From: Rhizobium sp. ACO-34A
GTDB lineage: Bacteria > Pseudomonadota > Alphaproteobacteria > Rhizobiales > Rhizobiaceae
Assembly (NCBI GenBank): GCA_002600635.1
Contig: CP021371.1
Coordinates: forward strand, 2,235,001 to 2,299,000
Reading direction: 5' to 3'
DNA: 64,000 bases
Position numbers and translations under genes: made by a program. The notes beneath the pieces were generated by a model. It did no database searches. It was not told the DNA's origin and saw only the letters and a list, made by a program, of their open reading frames with translations. Position 1 is the first letter of the stretch. The number at the start of each line of letters is the position of its first letter. Below, in pieces: positions 41,987 through 50,896 of the stretch.

Positions 41987-43158
41987 ATGCCTATTCTCGC
42001 GCCGCCGGCGCTGATCTTCTTTTGCAATTCCGTCCTGTTCATTTCCCTGTTCACCCGCCTGCCAAGCATTCAGGCGTCGATGCAGGTAAACAAGGCGACG
42101 CTTGGTCTTGCGCTCCTCGGGGGGCGCTTGGCACAGTTCTGGCGCTGCCGATTGCCGGCAAGATCAACAACTGGCTCTCGCCACGACGCACCGCCGCGCT
42201 CAGCCTGATGATCCTGAGCTTCGTCATGCCGCTGTTGGCCATGGTGCCCTATGCCGGTTTCGTCGCCTGCTTCGTCTTCTTCGCCTTCATCCGCACCATG
42301 CTCGACGTGGCGCAGAACATGATTTCCACCGGCATCGAGCAAACCAGTGGCGTCAAGGTTCTGTCGCGCAGCCATGGCTTCTGGTCGGTGGGCCTGCCTC
42401 TGGGCACGATGGCCTCGAGCTGGGCCGCGGGGCAGGGCATAACGCCGGTCGGTCACCTCGCCGCAATCGGTGTCTTCGTCTTCGTCTGTGCGCTGGTGGT
42501 GTTAAAAATCACGCCGGAGATGAGCAGCTTGACGGCGGCCAGATCGAGCGGAAATACGCCGATCTTCATCCGGCCGACACGCGGCATTCTTCTCGTTGCG
42601 CTCATGCTGTTCGGGCTGGCGATCATCGAAGGCGCGATCTACGACTGGGGCATGTTTCTGATCCGCGAGCGCATCACGACAGATCCGGCAAGGGCAGGGC
42701 TGCTCTTCGCCTTCTTCACCATTGGCATGGGGGTCACCCGCCTTTCCGGCGACTGGTTGCGCGAGATTTTCCGCCCTTCGATCCTGCTGCGCGCTTCGGC
42801 CGTCTCCGTCGCGCTGGGGCTTGGCATCATCCTCAATTTCGAGAATGATTGGCTGGCAGCCATCGCGCTCGCCTTGATCGGTTGTGGGGTGGCCTTCAAC
42901 TATCCGCTGGCAGTCTCCACAATCATTTCGATGCGTAGCGTCAACTCGCCGGCCGAGAACTTGGCCGCGCTGTCCATGGTGATGCTGATCGCAACAATCG
43001 GCATTCCGCCCTTGCTCGGCAGTGTCGCCGAACTCTACGGTATCGCCACAAGCTTCGTCGCAATCCTGCCTTTGACGGTGCTTGCGTTCCTCATGGCGCC
43101 GGTGTCCGAGGGGCGGGGCCTTCACGGAGATGAAGGCGTTGGACAAGAGGCGCGATGA
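41987..43158 (+). pseudogene. MFS transporter, frameshifted near the N-terminus
   Basis: A major facilitator protein whose conserved N-terminus and remainder are in different frames. The true start appears to be ATG 41987 (MPILAPPALIFFCNSVLFIS), giving the first helix and loop up to GLALLG. The rest, from ALGTVLALPIAGK to the end, is one base out of frame. The break is at a run of six G (42119-42124); adding one G restores LLGGALGTVLALP. It may be a real mutation, a phase-variable tract, or a sequencing error. If intact, the protein would be about 390 residues with 12 helices. It overlaps recX by 4 bases (ATGA). Confidence 0.8.
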
Positions 43159-43718
43159 ACGAGAGCGACGACGCTGAGCCCGAGGCAACGGTTCCGACCC
43201 CACGTATGCTGGCATGGGTGAAGAATTCCGCTGCCTACCGATTGTCGCGCAAGATGATGACCGAGCACGAGCTCTCGACAGCGATTGCCCGCAAGGCACG
43301 CCAGAAGTTCGAGGGCATTTCTGAAGCGCAGATCACGGCTCTGTCGGTTGCCGCCGTCGAATTCGGCCGTCAGATGCGCGCGTTGGATGATCAGTCCTAT
43401 GCAGAGGTGAGGGTGCGTTCCTCGACGGCTGCCGGTAAATCGCGACGTATCATCGCGCGTAAGCTTGCGGAAAAAGGCGTTGACCGCCAGATCATAGCAG
43501 ACGCGCTGGAGGACACCGATGATTTTCGCGCAGCGCTCGTCTTCGCGCGCAAGCGTGCCTTTGGACCGTTTCGTCGCGTGGAACTGGACGAGAAGCGCAA
43601 GGCGAAGGAGTTTTCCGCATTTGCCCGCAACGGCTTCAGTTTCGAATTCGGTACCAGGATTATGAACATGTCGTTCGAGGAAGCCGAGGAATTACTGGGC
43701 GAGCCGCCGTTGGGGTGA
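43155..43718 (+). CDS. recX: RecA regulatory protein RecX
   Basis: A 187-residue helical protein of the RecX family that binds RecA filaments and restrains recombinase activity. The three-helix repeats are recognisable (YRLSRKMMTEHELSTAI; RRIIARKLAEKGVDRQIIADAL; RAALVFARKRAFGPF). It lies apart from recA, which is not in this window, and its start overlaps the stop of the MFS gene by the ATGA sequence. Confidence 0.88.
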   Translation: MNESDDAEPEATVPTPRMLAWVKNSAAYRLSRKMMTEHELSTAIARKARQKFEGISEAQITALSVAAVEFGRQMRALDDQSYAEVRVRSSTAAGKSRRIIARKLAEKGVDRQIIADALEDTDDFRAALVFARKRAFGPFRRVELDEKRKAKEFSAFARNGFSFEFGTRIMNMSFEEAEELLGEPPLG

Positions 43719-43815
43719 GAGCCGGGCGGGTGGTCGCATCCACGAATAGGAAGCTTGGCGGGAAAGGTGTAGACCGGTTCCCGAGCATAGCGACAACCAG
43801 ATTCGAGGATATTCC

Positions 43816-44622
43816 ATGCCTGCGCCGAAAAACCACTTCAAACAGGCTCTCAGGGAAAAGCGGACACAGATCGGGTTCTGGCAGGCGCTCGCCAATCCCT
43901 ATACCGTGGAGATATCCGCTGGCGTCGGATACGACTGGCTGCTGATCGACGGCGAGCATGCGCCGAACGATATCCCGATGATGGTCTCCCAGCTTCTGGC
44001 GATAAAGGGCTCCAGGAGCCATGCCGTAATCCGTCCACCGATCGGAGAGACATGGATTATCAAGCAGTTGCTCGATATTGGTGCGCAAAGCCTTCTCGTG
44101 CCCATGGTGCACAGTCGGGAGCAGGCGGAAGCCATGGTTCAGGCGGTCCGCTATCCGCCGCATGGTGTACGTGGTGTCGGTGCGGCCATTGCCCGCGCGT
44201 CGGATTTCAACCGCATCGAAGATTACGTTCAGACCGCCAATGACGAGATCTGCCTGCTGCTGCAGGTCGAGAGCCGGGCAGGCCTTGCCGCGCTCGATGA
44301 TATCGCCTCGACCGAGGGTGTGGATGGCGTCTTCATCGGTCCGGCCGATCTGGCGGCCGATATGGGCTATCTCGGCAATCCCGGCGCGCCTGAGGTGCAG
44401 GAGGCTGTCGAAAAGGCAATCCTGAAGATCCAGTCGCACGGCAAGGCGGCAGGCATCCTGATCGGTGACCTCGCATTGTCGAAGCGTTATGTCGAACTTG
44501 GCGCGACCTTCGTGGCCATCGGCAATGACGTGACGCTCTTCGCGGAAGCCGCCGCAAAGCTGCTGGCCGATTTTCATGTCATCGAGGCTGCCAAGGGCTC
44601 GGCCGGCGCGAAAGTCTACTAG
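43816..44622 (+). CDS. hpaI: HpcH/HpaI family aldolase
   Basis: A 268-residue class II (metal-dependent) aldolase, most like 4-hydroxy-2-oxoheptanedioate aldolase, which splits a hydroxy-keto acid to pyruvate and an aldehyde. Conserved parts are the start IGFWQALANPYTVEI, catalytic-base region IDGEHAPND (His49), metal ligand Glu in LLLQVESRAG, and FIGPADLAADMG. No other aromatic-degradation gene is nearby, so the substrate may be a different 2-keto acid. The 98-base upstream gap could hold its promoter. Confidence 0.9.
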   Translation: MPAPKNHFKQALREKRTQIGFWQALANPYTVEISAGVGYDWLLIDGEHAPNDIPMMVSQLLAIKGSRSHAVIRPPIGETWIIKQLLDIGAQSLLVPMVHSREQAEAMVQAVRYPPHGVRGVGAAIARASDFNRIEDYVQTANDEICLLLQVESRAGLAALDDIASTEGVDGVFIGPADLAADMGYLGNPGAPEVQEAVEKAILKIQSHGKAAGILIGDLALSKRYVELGATFVAIGNDVTLFAEAAAKLLADFHVIEAAKGSAGAKVY

Positions 44623-44768
44623 CGTTCGTGAATTTATTTGCGATTTCAGTCTCTTGTGGCTAAATATATCCCCGTTGGCACCGTCCATCTGACAAAAAAC
44701 AATGAAGCGCCGCGCGTTATTCCGCACCGTCGGAAGCGTGTTGTGGCTTCCAGGATGGAGATTCTGCG

Positions 44769-45146
44769 ATGAAAGAGATCGCTGATCACGGTGTCCGTTT
44801 CGGACGAATTGCCGCTATGGTTCCCGTCACCGATATGGACAAGGCCTACGATTTCTACGCCAATGTTCTGGGTTTCACCAAGGTTTTCGAGAACGGAAGT
44901 CCCGTTGGCTTCATGATCCTGAAGCGCGATGCCGGAGAACTGCATCTGACCTTGCAGCGAAACCACAAGGCGGCTGCCTTCAATGTAGCGCATATGATGG
45001 TGGACGACGTCGACGCTCTGCATGCTCGTTGCAAGCAGAACGGGGCACGGATCATAAAAGGCCTCAAGGACCAGGAATATGGTCTGCGCGCCTTCGTCTT
45101 CGAAGACCCGTTCGGCAACCGTATAGATGTCGGGCAGGCTATCTAG
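44769..45146 (+). CDS. VOC family protein (glyoxalase/bleomycin-resistance fold)
   Basis: A 125-residue protein of the vicinal oxygen chelate fold with one visible beta-alpha-beta-beta-beta repeat pair: IAAMVPVTDMDKAYDFYANVLGF, and VFEDPFGNRIDVGQA at the end. Metal ligands are likely His (HLTLQ, HMMVDD) and Glu (FEDPFGN). Function is not predictable; the family includes bleomycin-resistance proteins and dioxygenases. It stands alone with a ribosome site GGATGGAG before the ATG. Confidence 0.82.
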   Translation: MKEIADHGVRFGRIAAMVPVTDMDKAYDFYANVLGFTKVFENGSPVGFMILKRDAGELHLTLQRNHKAAAFNVAHMMVDDVDALHARCKQNGARIIKGLKDQEYGLRAFVFEDPFGNRIDVGQAI

Positions 45147-45371
45147 CACTTTGCGCTTTGGTGGGCCCGGGCGGAATACGTCCGGGTCTCATCAGAAACG
45201 GTTTCACGATATCGTCCGGACCCTTCAGGAAACACATCCGGCGTGCCGCGCACATCGAGAGGCGAGAACGCCGGGATACCAATTCAATCTGAAAACAAAG
45301 ATCGCATAAGATAGATTATGGAACTAAAATCCATAAGTCGAACCAGATGCTTATAGCTGCGCACCCGCAGA

Positions 45372-45692
45372 TTAGTTGTCCGTGGACACCTTCATCAGGA
45401 CCAGACCCGCAATGATCAGGACTGCCGCAAGGATGCGCATGGCGCTTGCCTGTTCGCCAAGCACGATGATTCCGACGAGAAACGCGCCGACGGCTCCGAT
45501 GCCTGTCCAGATCGTATAGGCCGTGCCGAGCGGCAGCGTTCGCATGGAAAACGACAGCAGCAGAATGCTCGCGCCCATCGCGACCGCCGTGATGGCCGTC
45601 GGCACCACGCGCGTAAAGCCCGCGGACTGCTTCATGAAATAAGCCCACACGACTTCAAGAATGCCGGCCGCAACGAGAATGATCCAGGCCAG
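45372..45692 (-). CDS. Small multidrug resistance (SMR) exporter, apparent CTG start
   Basis: A four-helix SMR protein (EmrE/SugE type). The ATG at 45650 would give only 92 residues and cut off the first half of helix 1 with its essential Glu. Reading further upstream, the frame gives AWIILVAAGILEVVWAYFM, the normal SMR N-terminus with membrane Glu, for a total of 106 residues. The codon where Met is expected is CTG (45692-45690), preceded by GGAGGGAG at a 6-base distance. No ATG, GTG or TTG exists in that place. The signature TAYTIWTGIGAVGAF is intact. A CTG start is therefore the best reading. Confidence 0.82.
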   Translation of the reverse strand: MAWIILVAAGILEVVWAYFMKQSAGFTRVVPTAITAVAMGASILLLSFSMRTLPLGTAYTIWTGIGAVGAFLVGIIVLGEQASAMRILAAVLIIAGLVLMKVSTDN

Positions 45693-45773
45693 GATAAGCT
45701 CCCTCCGATGAAAGGAAGTTGTTTGAAATCAATGTGATATGGCCGTATTTTCAGGCGCGTTCGACATTGACAT

Positions 45774-46586
45774 CTAAACGTCGACTTCAAATATCATCTG
45801 GTCGTAGGCCGGCTCCACATGCGGCGGTGTCTCGGCCAGCACGGTCTCGTAATCGAGCGGCACATGCATGTGCGTAAGGATGGCGCGTCCGGGCTTCAGC
45901 CGCTCGATCCAGCCAAGTGCCTGTTCCAGAGAAAAATGGCTCGGATGATGCCGGTATTGCAGCGCGTCGATGATCAGGACCGAGAGACCACCGAGCTTTG
46001 CGACCGTTTCTTCCGGAAACCCGCTGACATCGCAACAATAGGCAACGTCACCGATCCTGAGGCCAAGCGAAACGATATCGCCATGCTGTTGTACCAGCGG
46101 CTGCAGCCGAATGGTGCCGCCCGCGCCGCTGATTTCGATCGGCCTGTCCAGATCCTCGATCACGACTGGTTCGACGATCGGCGGATAATTGCTGCCATCG
46201 GGTGTTTCGAGGCAATAGCCGAAACCCTGACGAATGCGTCGCATGGTCTCGGGTTCCGCATGGATCGGAATGCGCCGGTTCTGCGTGACGAAGTATCCGC
46301 GCAGATCGTCGATCCCGTGCAAATGATCAGCATGGGCGTGGGTGTAGAACACGGCATCGATGTGCTGGACCCGGGCGGCGATCATCTGCTCGCGAAAATC
46401 CGGTCCCGTATCGACCACGACCGTCGTCATGCCGCCGTCAGGACCGATCTGCTGGATCAGAAAGGACGCGCGGGTGCGCCGGTTGCGCGGGTTGTTCGGA
46501 TCGCATGCGCCCCAGTCTCCATTGATGCGCGGTACGCCCGGAGACGACGAGCAGCCAAGGATGGTGAAGCGCTGCCGATAACTCAT
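45774..46586 (-). CDS. MBL-fold metallo-hydrolase
   Basis: A 270-residue metallo-beta-lactamase-fold hydrolase. The metal motif THAHADHLHG (HxHxDH, about residues 82-91) is followed by a further ligand Asp in CCDVSGFP and His in LTHMHVPLDYE. It resembles the PhnP/RNase Z-like phosphodiesterase group, often encoded next to tatD. It overlaps tatD by 4 bases, and metG lies just upstream of tatD, so the three form an operon. Confidence 0.87.
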   Translation of the reverse strand: MSYRQRFTILGCSSSPGVPRINGDWGACDPNNPRNRRTRASFLIQQIGPDGGMTTVVVDTGPDFREQMIAARVQHIDAVFYTHAHADHLHGIDDLRGYFVTQNRRIPIHAEPETMRRIRQGFGYCLETPDGSNYPPIVEPVVIEDLDRPIEISGAGGTIRLQPLVQQHGDIVSLGLRIGDVAYCCDVSGFPEETVAKLGGLSVLIIDALQYRHHPSHFSLEQALGWIERLKPGRAILTHMHVPLDYETVLAETPPHVEPAYDQMIFEVDV

Positions 46587-47365
46587 GCAAGCCTCGGCAT
46601 CTTGGAGAAGATGCGGAATGCATTGTCGGTCGTGATCCGGGCCATCTCTTCGAAGCTGACGCCCATGGTTTCAGCCAGCACTTCGGCGGTATTGACCACG
46701 TATGAAGGTTCGTTGCGCTTTCCGCGCCAGCGCTTCGGCGCAAGATACGGCGCGTCGGTTTCGACCAGCAACCGGTCGAGCGGCAGGCCCTTGGCGATAT
46801 CGCGAAGTTCCGTCGATTTCGGGAAGGTCAGGATGCCGGAGAACGAGACGTAACCGCCGAGTTCGATACCGGTCTTCGCCAGCGCTTCGCCGGAAGAAAA
46901 GCAATGCAGGATGAAAGGGAAGGCCCCCTTCCCTGTTTCTTCCGTCAGGATGGCCGCCATGTCGTCGTCGGCGCTGCGGCTGTGGATCACCAGCGGCAGC
47001 CCGGTTTCGCGCGCAGCCGCGATGTGGCGCAGAAGCCCGGTCTTCTGATCCTCGGGCTTCTGGGTGTCATAGAAATAATCGAGACCCGCTTCGCCGATCG
47101 CCACGACCTTCGGATGGGCCGCTAGCCGCACCAGATCCTCGCTGGTGATATCCAGTTCTTCGTTCGCATTGTTCGGATGGGTTCCGACCGAGCAGAACAC
47201 GGTCGGAAAACGCTCGGTCAGCGCCAGCAGCGTGTCGAGTTTCCTGACACGGGTCGAGATCGTCACCATCTGCGATACGCCGGCCGCGTGAGCCCGCGCG
47301 ACCAGTTCGTCGCGCTCCGCTTCGAAGTCGGCAAAGTCGAGGTGGCAATGGGTATCGATCAGCAT
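46583..47365 (-). CDS. tatD: TatD family hydrolase
   Basis: A 260-residue metal-dependent DNase/hydrolase. The metal ligands are visible as DTHCHLDF (residues 4-11), GEAGLDYF, HSRSADDD, HCFSSGE and ETDAPYLAPK. TatD nucleases trim DNA ends and repair or degrade DNA. It starts 5 bases after the metG stop, and is translationally coupled to the MBL gene. Confidence 0.95.
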   Translation of the reverse strand: MLIDTHCHLDFADFEAERDELVARAHAAGVSQMVTISTRVRKLDTLLALTERFPTVFCSVGTHPNNANEELDITSEDLVRLAAHPKVVAIGEAGLDYFYDTQKPEDQKTGLLRHIAAARETGLPLVIHSRSADDDMAAILTEETGKGAFPFILHCFSSGEALAKTGIELGGYVSFSGILTFPKSTELRDIAKGLPLDRLLVETDAPYLAPKRWRGKRNEPSYVVNTAEVLAETMGVSFEEMARITTDNAFRIFSKMPRLA

Positions 47366-47370
47366 GGTGG

Positions 47371-48927
47371 TCAGGCCTTCGCGTCCGGATCCGGAGCCAC
47401 GTAACGCGGGAAGACCGGCGTCGGGGCCTTGAGCACGGTTCCGGGCGTCAGACGACCAGCCTCGCCGAGGAAGGCAAAGCTGCGCTTTTCTTCCGGTACC
47501 GCGACGAGATCCAGCAGCTTGGCCGAGGACGCCGGCATGATCGGTTGGAACAGGATGGCGATCTGGCGCACCACTTCAGCCGTGACGTAGAGCACGGTCG
47601 CCATGCGGGCCGTATCGGTCTTGCGCAGAACCCAGGGCTCCTGAGCGGCGAAATAGCGGTCGGCCTCGTTCACCGTGCCGATGATGGTCGCGACGATCTT
47701 GTGGATCGCCAGACGGCTCATTTCTTCGCGGCAGGTGGCGATCATTGCGTCGGCGGTCGCCAGCATGGCCTTGTCGGCATCCGTCAGTTCGCCCGGTTCC
47801 GGGATCTTCGCATCGCAGTTCTTGACGATCATCGACAGCGATCGGCTGGCGAGGTTGCCGATGCCGTTGGCGAGGTCCGCATTGATGCGGGTCGCGATCG
47901 CTTCCTCGCTATAGCTGCCGTCCTGCCCGAAGGAGACTTCGCGCAGCAAGAAGTAACGCACCTGGTCGAGGCCGAAATGGTTCACCAGGTTTGCCGGATC
48001 GACCACGTTGCCGAGCGACTTCGACATCTTCTCGCCCTTGTTGAGCAGGAAGCCATGGGCGAAGACCTTCTTCGGCAGCGGCAGGCCGGCGGACATCAGG
48101 AAGGCCGGCCAGTAGACGGCGTGGAAGCGGATGATGTCCTTGCCGATGATATGAACATCGGCCGGCCAGTATTTCGCCCGAGGGCCGTTCTGGTCGGTCA
48201 GGTAGCCGGTAGCCGTGATGTAGTTGGTCAGGGCATCGACCCAGACATACATGACGTGCTTCGGATCATCCGGCACCTTGATGCCCCAGTCGAACGTCGT
48301 GCGCGAGATCGAAAGGTCCTTGAGGCCCGACTTCACGAAGGAAACGACCTCGTTCTTGCGCTCGACCGGACCGATGAAATCGGGCTGATCCTCATAGAGC
48401 TTCAGCAGCTTGTCCTCATAGGCGGAAAGCTTGAAGAAGTAACTCTCCTCTTCCACCCATTCGACCGGCGTGCCCTGTGGTCCGTAGCGAACGCCGTCGG
48501 CGCGCAGCTGGGTTTCGTCCTCGGCGTAATAGGCTTCGTCGCGCACGGAGTACCAGCCGGCATAGCTGTCCTTGTAGATGTCGCCATTGGCGGCCATCCG
48601 CTTCCAGATCTCCTGCGATGCTTCGTGGTGACGGGGCTCGGTCGTGCGGATGAAATCGTCGTTGGACGAGTTCAGCATCTTGCCCATCGCCCGGAATTCG
48701 TTGGAATTCCGCTCGGCCAGCTCTTCGGTCGAGATACCCTCTGCCCGCGCCGTCTGCTGCATCTTCTGGCCATGTTCATCCGTTCCGGTCAGGAAGAAGA
48801 CGTCCTTCCCGTCAAGCCGCTGGAACCGCGCCATGGCGTCGGTTGCGATCAGCTCGTAGGCGTGGCCAATATGCGGCTTGCCGTTCGGATAGGCGATGGC
48901 GGTGGTGATGTAGAACTTTTCGGTCAT
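47371..48927 (-). CDS. metG: Methionyl-tRNA synthetase (zinc-free type)
   Basis: A 518-residue class I synthetase that charges tRNA-Met. HIGH-like [10 protein letters not shown] (residues 19-28) and the KMSKS loop [10 protein letters not shown] are intact. The region that often carries a four-cysteine zinc knuckle (after [11 protein letters not shown]) has no cysteines, so this is the zinc-lacking form common in Rhizobiales. It is too short for the dimerisation domain found in E. coli MetG. It heads the metG-tatD-MBL operon, and holB and tmk lie just upstream. Confidence 0.97.
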   Translation of the reverse strand: MTEKFYITTAIAYPNGKPHIGHAYELIATDAMARFQRLDGKDVFFLTGTDEHGQKMQQTARAEGISTEELAERNSNEFRAMGKMLNSSNDDFIRTTEPRHHEASQEIWKRMAANGDIYKDSYAGWYSVRDEAYYAEDETQLRADGVRYGPQGTPVEWVEEESYFFKLSAYEDKLLKLYEDQPDFIGPVERKNEVVSFVKSGLKDLSISRTTFDWGIKVPDDPKHVMYVWVDALTNYITATGYLTDQNGPRAKYWPADVHIIGKDIIRFHAVYWPAFLMSAGLPLPKKVFAHGFLLNKGEKMSKSLGNVVDPANLVNHFGLDQVRYFLLREVSFGQDGSYSEEAIATRINADLANGIGNLASRSLSMIVKNCDAKIPEPGELTDADKAMLATADAMIATCREEMSRLAIHKIVATIIGTVNEADRYFAAQEPWVLRKTDTARMATVLYVTAEVVRQIAILFQPIMPASSAKLLDLVAVPEEKRSFAFLGEAGRLTPGTVLKAPTPVFPRYVAPDPDAKA

Positions 48928-49066
48928 GGCTGATCTTGTTGTCCGCGTCGATTGCGCTTTTATGAAATCATGCCGCTCTTAGAGCATTCTTGCGCCTTTA
49001 GAAACAGCAAGTTTTGCGAACGGCAGACGTGGCGCAGGCGCATAAGTCCCGGCATGCCGCCGGATT

Positions 49067-50095
49067 TCAGGCCTGTGATATCTGGGTCAGTGCGTCGAGG
49101 ATGGTCTGCTTGCGATCCAGATTGTAGGCACCGGCCGTTGCAAACTGCTCGTTGATGGAGGTCGAAAGGCGCGCATAGCGCTCCGCCCGGCCGAGATCGC
49201 CGCCAAGCGCCAGCCGCCGGGCGGTTTCCACCAGGTATTCGCTCAGGTGTTCCGAGAAGAAACCGAAGGCGACCTCGCGATCCTTGCCGCTCAAGGCATC
49301 AGCAAGCTGGTACATCGTCTTGCGCGCCGCCGGGCCTTCGGTGGTGAGAACCTTCTCGAAGGCCTCGATAATGTCGGCCCCACCGTAATTGACGATCTTG
49401 AGCGCCTGCGCCACGCTTCCCTTTGCAAGGGACAAGACCGCTCCGGCCTGCGCCTCTCCGATCGAAAGGCCGAGTTGCCCGAGCGCCCGCCGCATCGCAT
49501 CCTCCGGAAGAGCGTCAAGTTTCAGCGGCAGACAGCGGGAACGGATCGTCGGCAGCAGGCGGCCCGGCGCATGCGAAAGCACGAGGAACATCGCCCGCCT
49601 CGGCGGCTCCTCGAGGATCTTGAGAATAGCGTTCGCCGCATTGCGGTTGAGATCGTCGGCCGGGTCGATGATGACGATGCGCCAGTTGCCGGTGCCTGAT
49701 GTCTGAGAGAAGAAGTGTCCTGCCCGCCGAACCTCGTCCACCGTGATCGCGCTCTTGGCGCGGCCGGTCTTCTCGTCCACCGGCCGCGTCAGATGCAGGA
49801 GGTTGTGGCTTGCGCCGCCCGCGATCTGCCGGCTGATCGATGACTGCGGATCAGGATCGGCGATCCGCTCCGGCGCGTTCAATGGATTGGGATTGGAGAG
49901 AACGTGATTGGCGAAGCGAAAGGCGAGCGTCGCCTTGCCGATCCCTTCCGGGCCTTCGATCAGGATCGCATGGTGTCCCTTGCCTGACCGGTAGGTGCCG
50001 GCGAGAAAGCTTTCCGCCTCCTCGTGGCCAAAAAGCTTCGTGTTCAGGGCAGGTGCGATTGCCCCTTCCAACACTCCGTAGCGTTCTTCGCTCAT
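49067..50095 (-). CDS. holB: DNA polymerase III subunit delta'
   Basis: A 342-residue AAA+ clamp-loader subunit. The degenerate P-loop EGPEGIGKAT (residues 43-52) and the SRC motif (TIRSRCLPL) are typical of delta', which contacts delta and the beta clamp but does not hydrolyse ATP itself. It overlaps tmk by 4 bases (tmk upstream). The C-terminal collar domain is present. Confidence 0.93.
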   Translation of the reverse strand: MSEERYGVLEGAIAPALNTKLFGHEEAESFLAGTYRSGKGHHAILIEGPEGIGKATLAFRFANHVLSNPNPLNAPERIADPDPQSSISRQIAGGASHNLLHLTRPVDEKTGRAKSAITVDEVRRAGHFFSQTSGTGNWRIVIIDPADDLNRNAANAILKILEEPPRRAMFLVLSHAPGRLLPTIRSRCLPLKLDALPEDAMRRALGQLGLSIGEAQAGAVLSLAKGSVAQALKIVNYGGADIIEAFEKVLTTEGPAARKTMYQLADALSGKDREVAFGFFSEHLSEYLVETARRLALGGDLGRAERYARLSTSINEQFATAGAYNLDRKQTILDALTQISQA

Positions 50096-50784
50096 TGGGC
50101 GCCGACCTGCTCTGTAATGGCCTGCGACTTCAAGACCAGAAGCGGCTCGATCAGGCCGAGAACATAGTCGCCGATCTCGACGACGGGGCGCTGGGCATCG
50201 ACGACGCGGCAGCGTTCGGGATGGGAGCCGGCGATGTCGAGAAACGCCTGACGCCGCTTTTCATGGGTCTCGACCTCTTCCTTCTCGAAGCGGTCCGGTT
50301 CGGCGGCATTGCCGAGATGCGGCTGCAATCGGCCGCGTGCGCGTTCGAGGCCGACGGACGCCGGCAGGTCGAAGATCAGCGTCAGGTCCGGCACGATACC
50401 ATCGACGGCGACGCGTTCCAGCGTGTCGATGAAGTCTGGCTCGAGATTGCCTGTGACGCCCTGATAGACCCGCGAGGAATCCATGAAGCGATCGCAGAGC
50501 ACGACGAAACCCTTGGAGAGCGCCGGCCGGATGACCGTCTCGACATGGTCGTTGCGGGCGGCTGCGAAAAGCAGGGCTTCCATGCGTACGCCGTAGGATT
50601 CGGCCGCACCGGACAGCAGCACATGGCGCAGCGCTTCCGCGCCGGCCGAACCACCGGGCTCGCGCGTGGTGATCACATCGAGACCGCGGCGTCTCAGCGC
50701 GTCTGCGAGCCGACGAATCTGGGTGGACTTGCCGGCCCCCTCTCCGCCCTCGAAACTCACGAACAATCCCTTACCGCTCGACAC
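50092..50784 (-). CDS. tmk: Thymidylate kinase
   Basis: A 230-residue dTMP kinase that makes dTDP. The P-loop FEGGEGAGKST (residues 9-19), the DRF motif in CDRFMDSSRVYQG and the lid region LERARGRL are present. A tmk-holB pair, with tmk first, is widely conserved and couples dTTP supply with the clamp loader. The 112-base gap to the DacC-like gene upstream should hold the promoter. Confidence 0.96.
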   Translation of the reverse strand: MSSGKGLFVSFEGGEGAGKSTQIRRLADALRRRGLDVITTREPGGSAGAEALRHVLLSGAAESYGVRMEALLFAAARNDHVETVIRPALSKGFVVLCDRFMDSSRVYQGVTGNLEPDFIDTLERVAVDGIVPDLTLIFDLPASVGLERARGRLQPHLGNAAEPDRFEKEEVETHEKRRQAFLDIAGSHPERCRVVDAQRPVVEIGDYVLGLIEPLLVLKSQAITEQVGAQ

Positions 50785-50896
50785 TCTCTCTGCTCCGACC
50801 TCTGCGAATAAAAACTAATATAGGTAATCTATGCCTCAATAGCGTAATCGCCATATCAGTTAAACTGCAAACCGGTCGGGAAAATTTCCTGTCCGG

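Noticed and set aside
45316..45336. Inverted repeat TTATGG/CCATAA before the SMR gene 3' end
   Set aside because: Only 6-base A/T-rich arms and no T-tract, so it may be chance.
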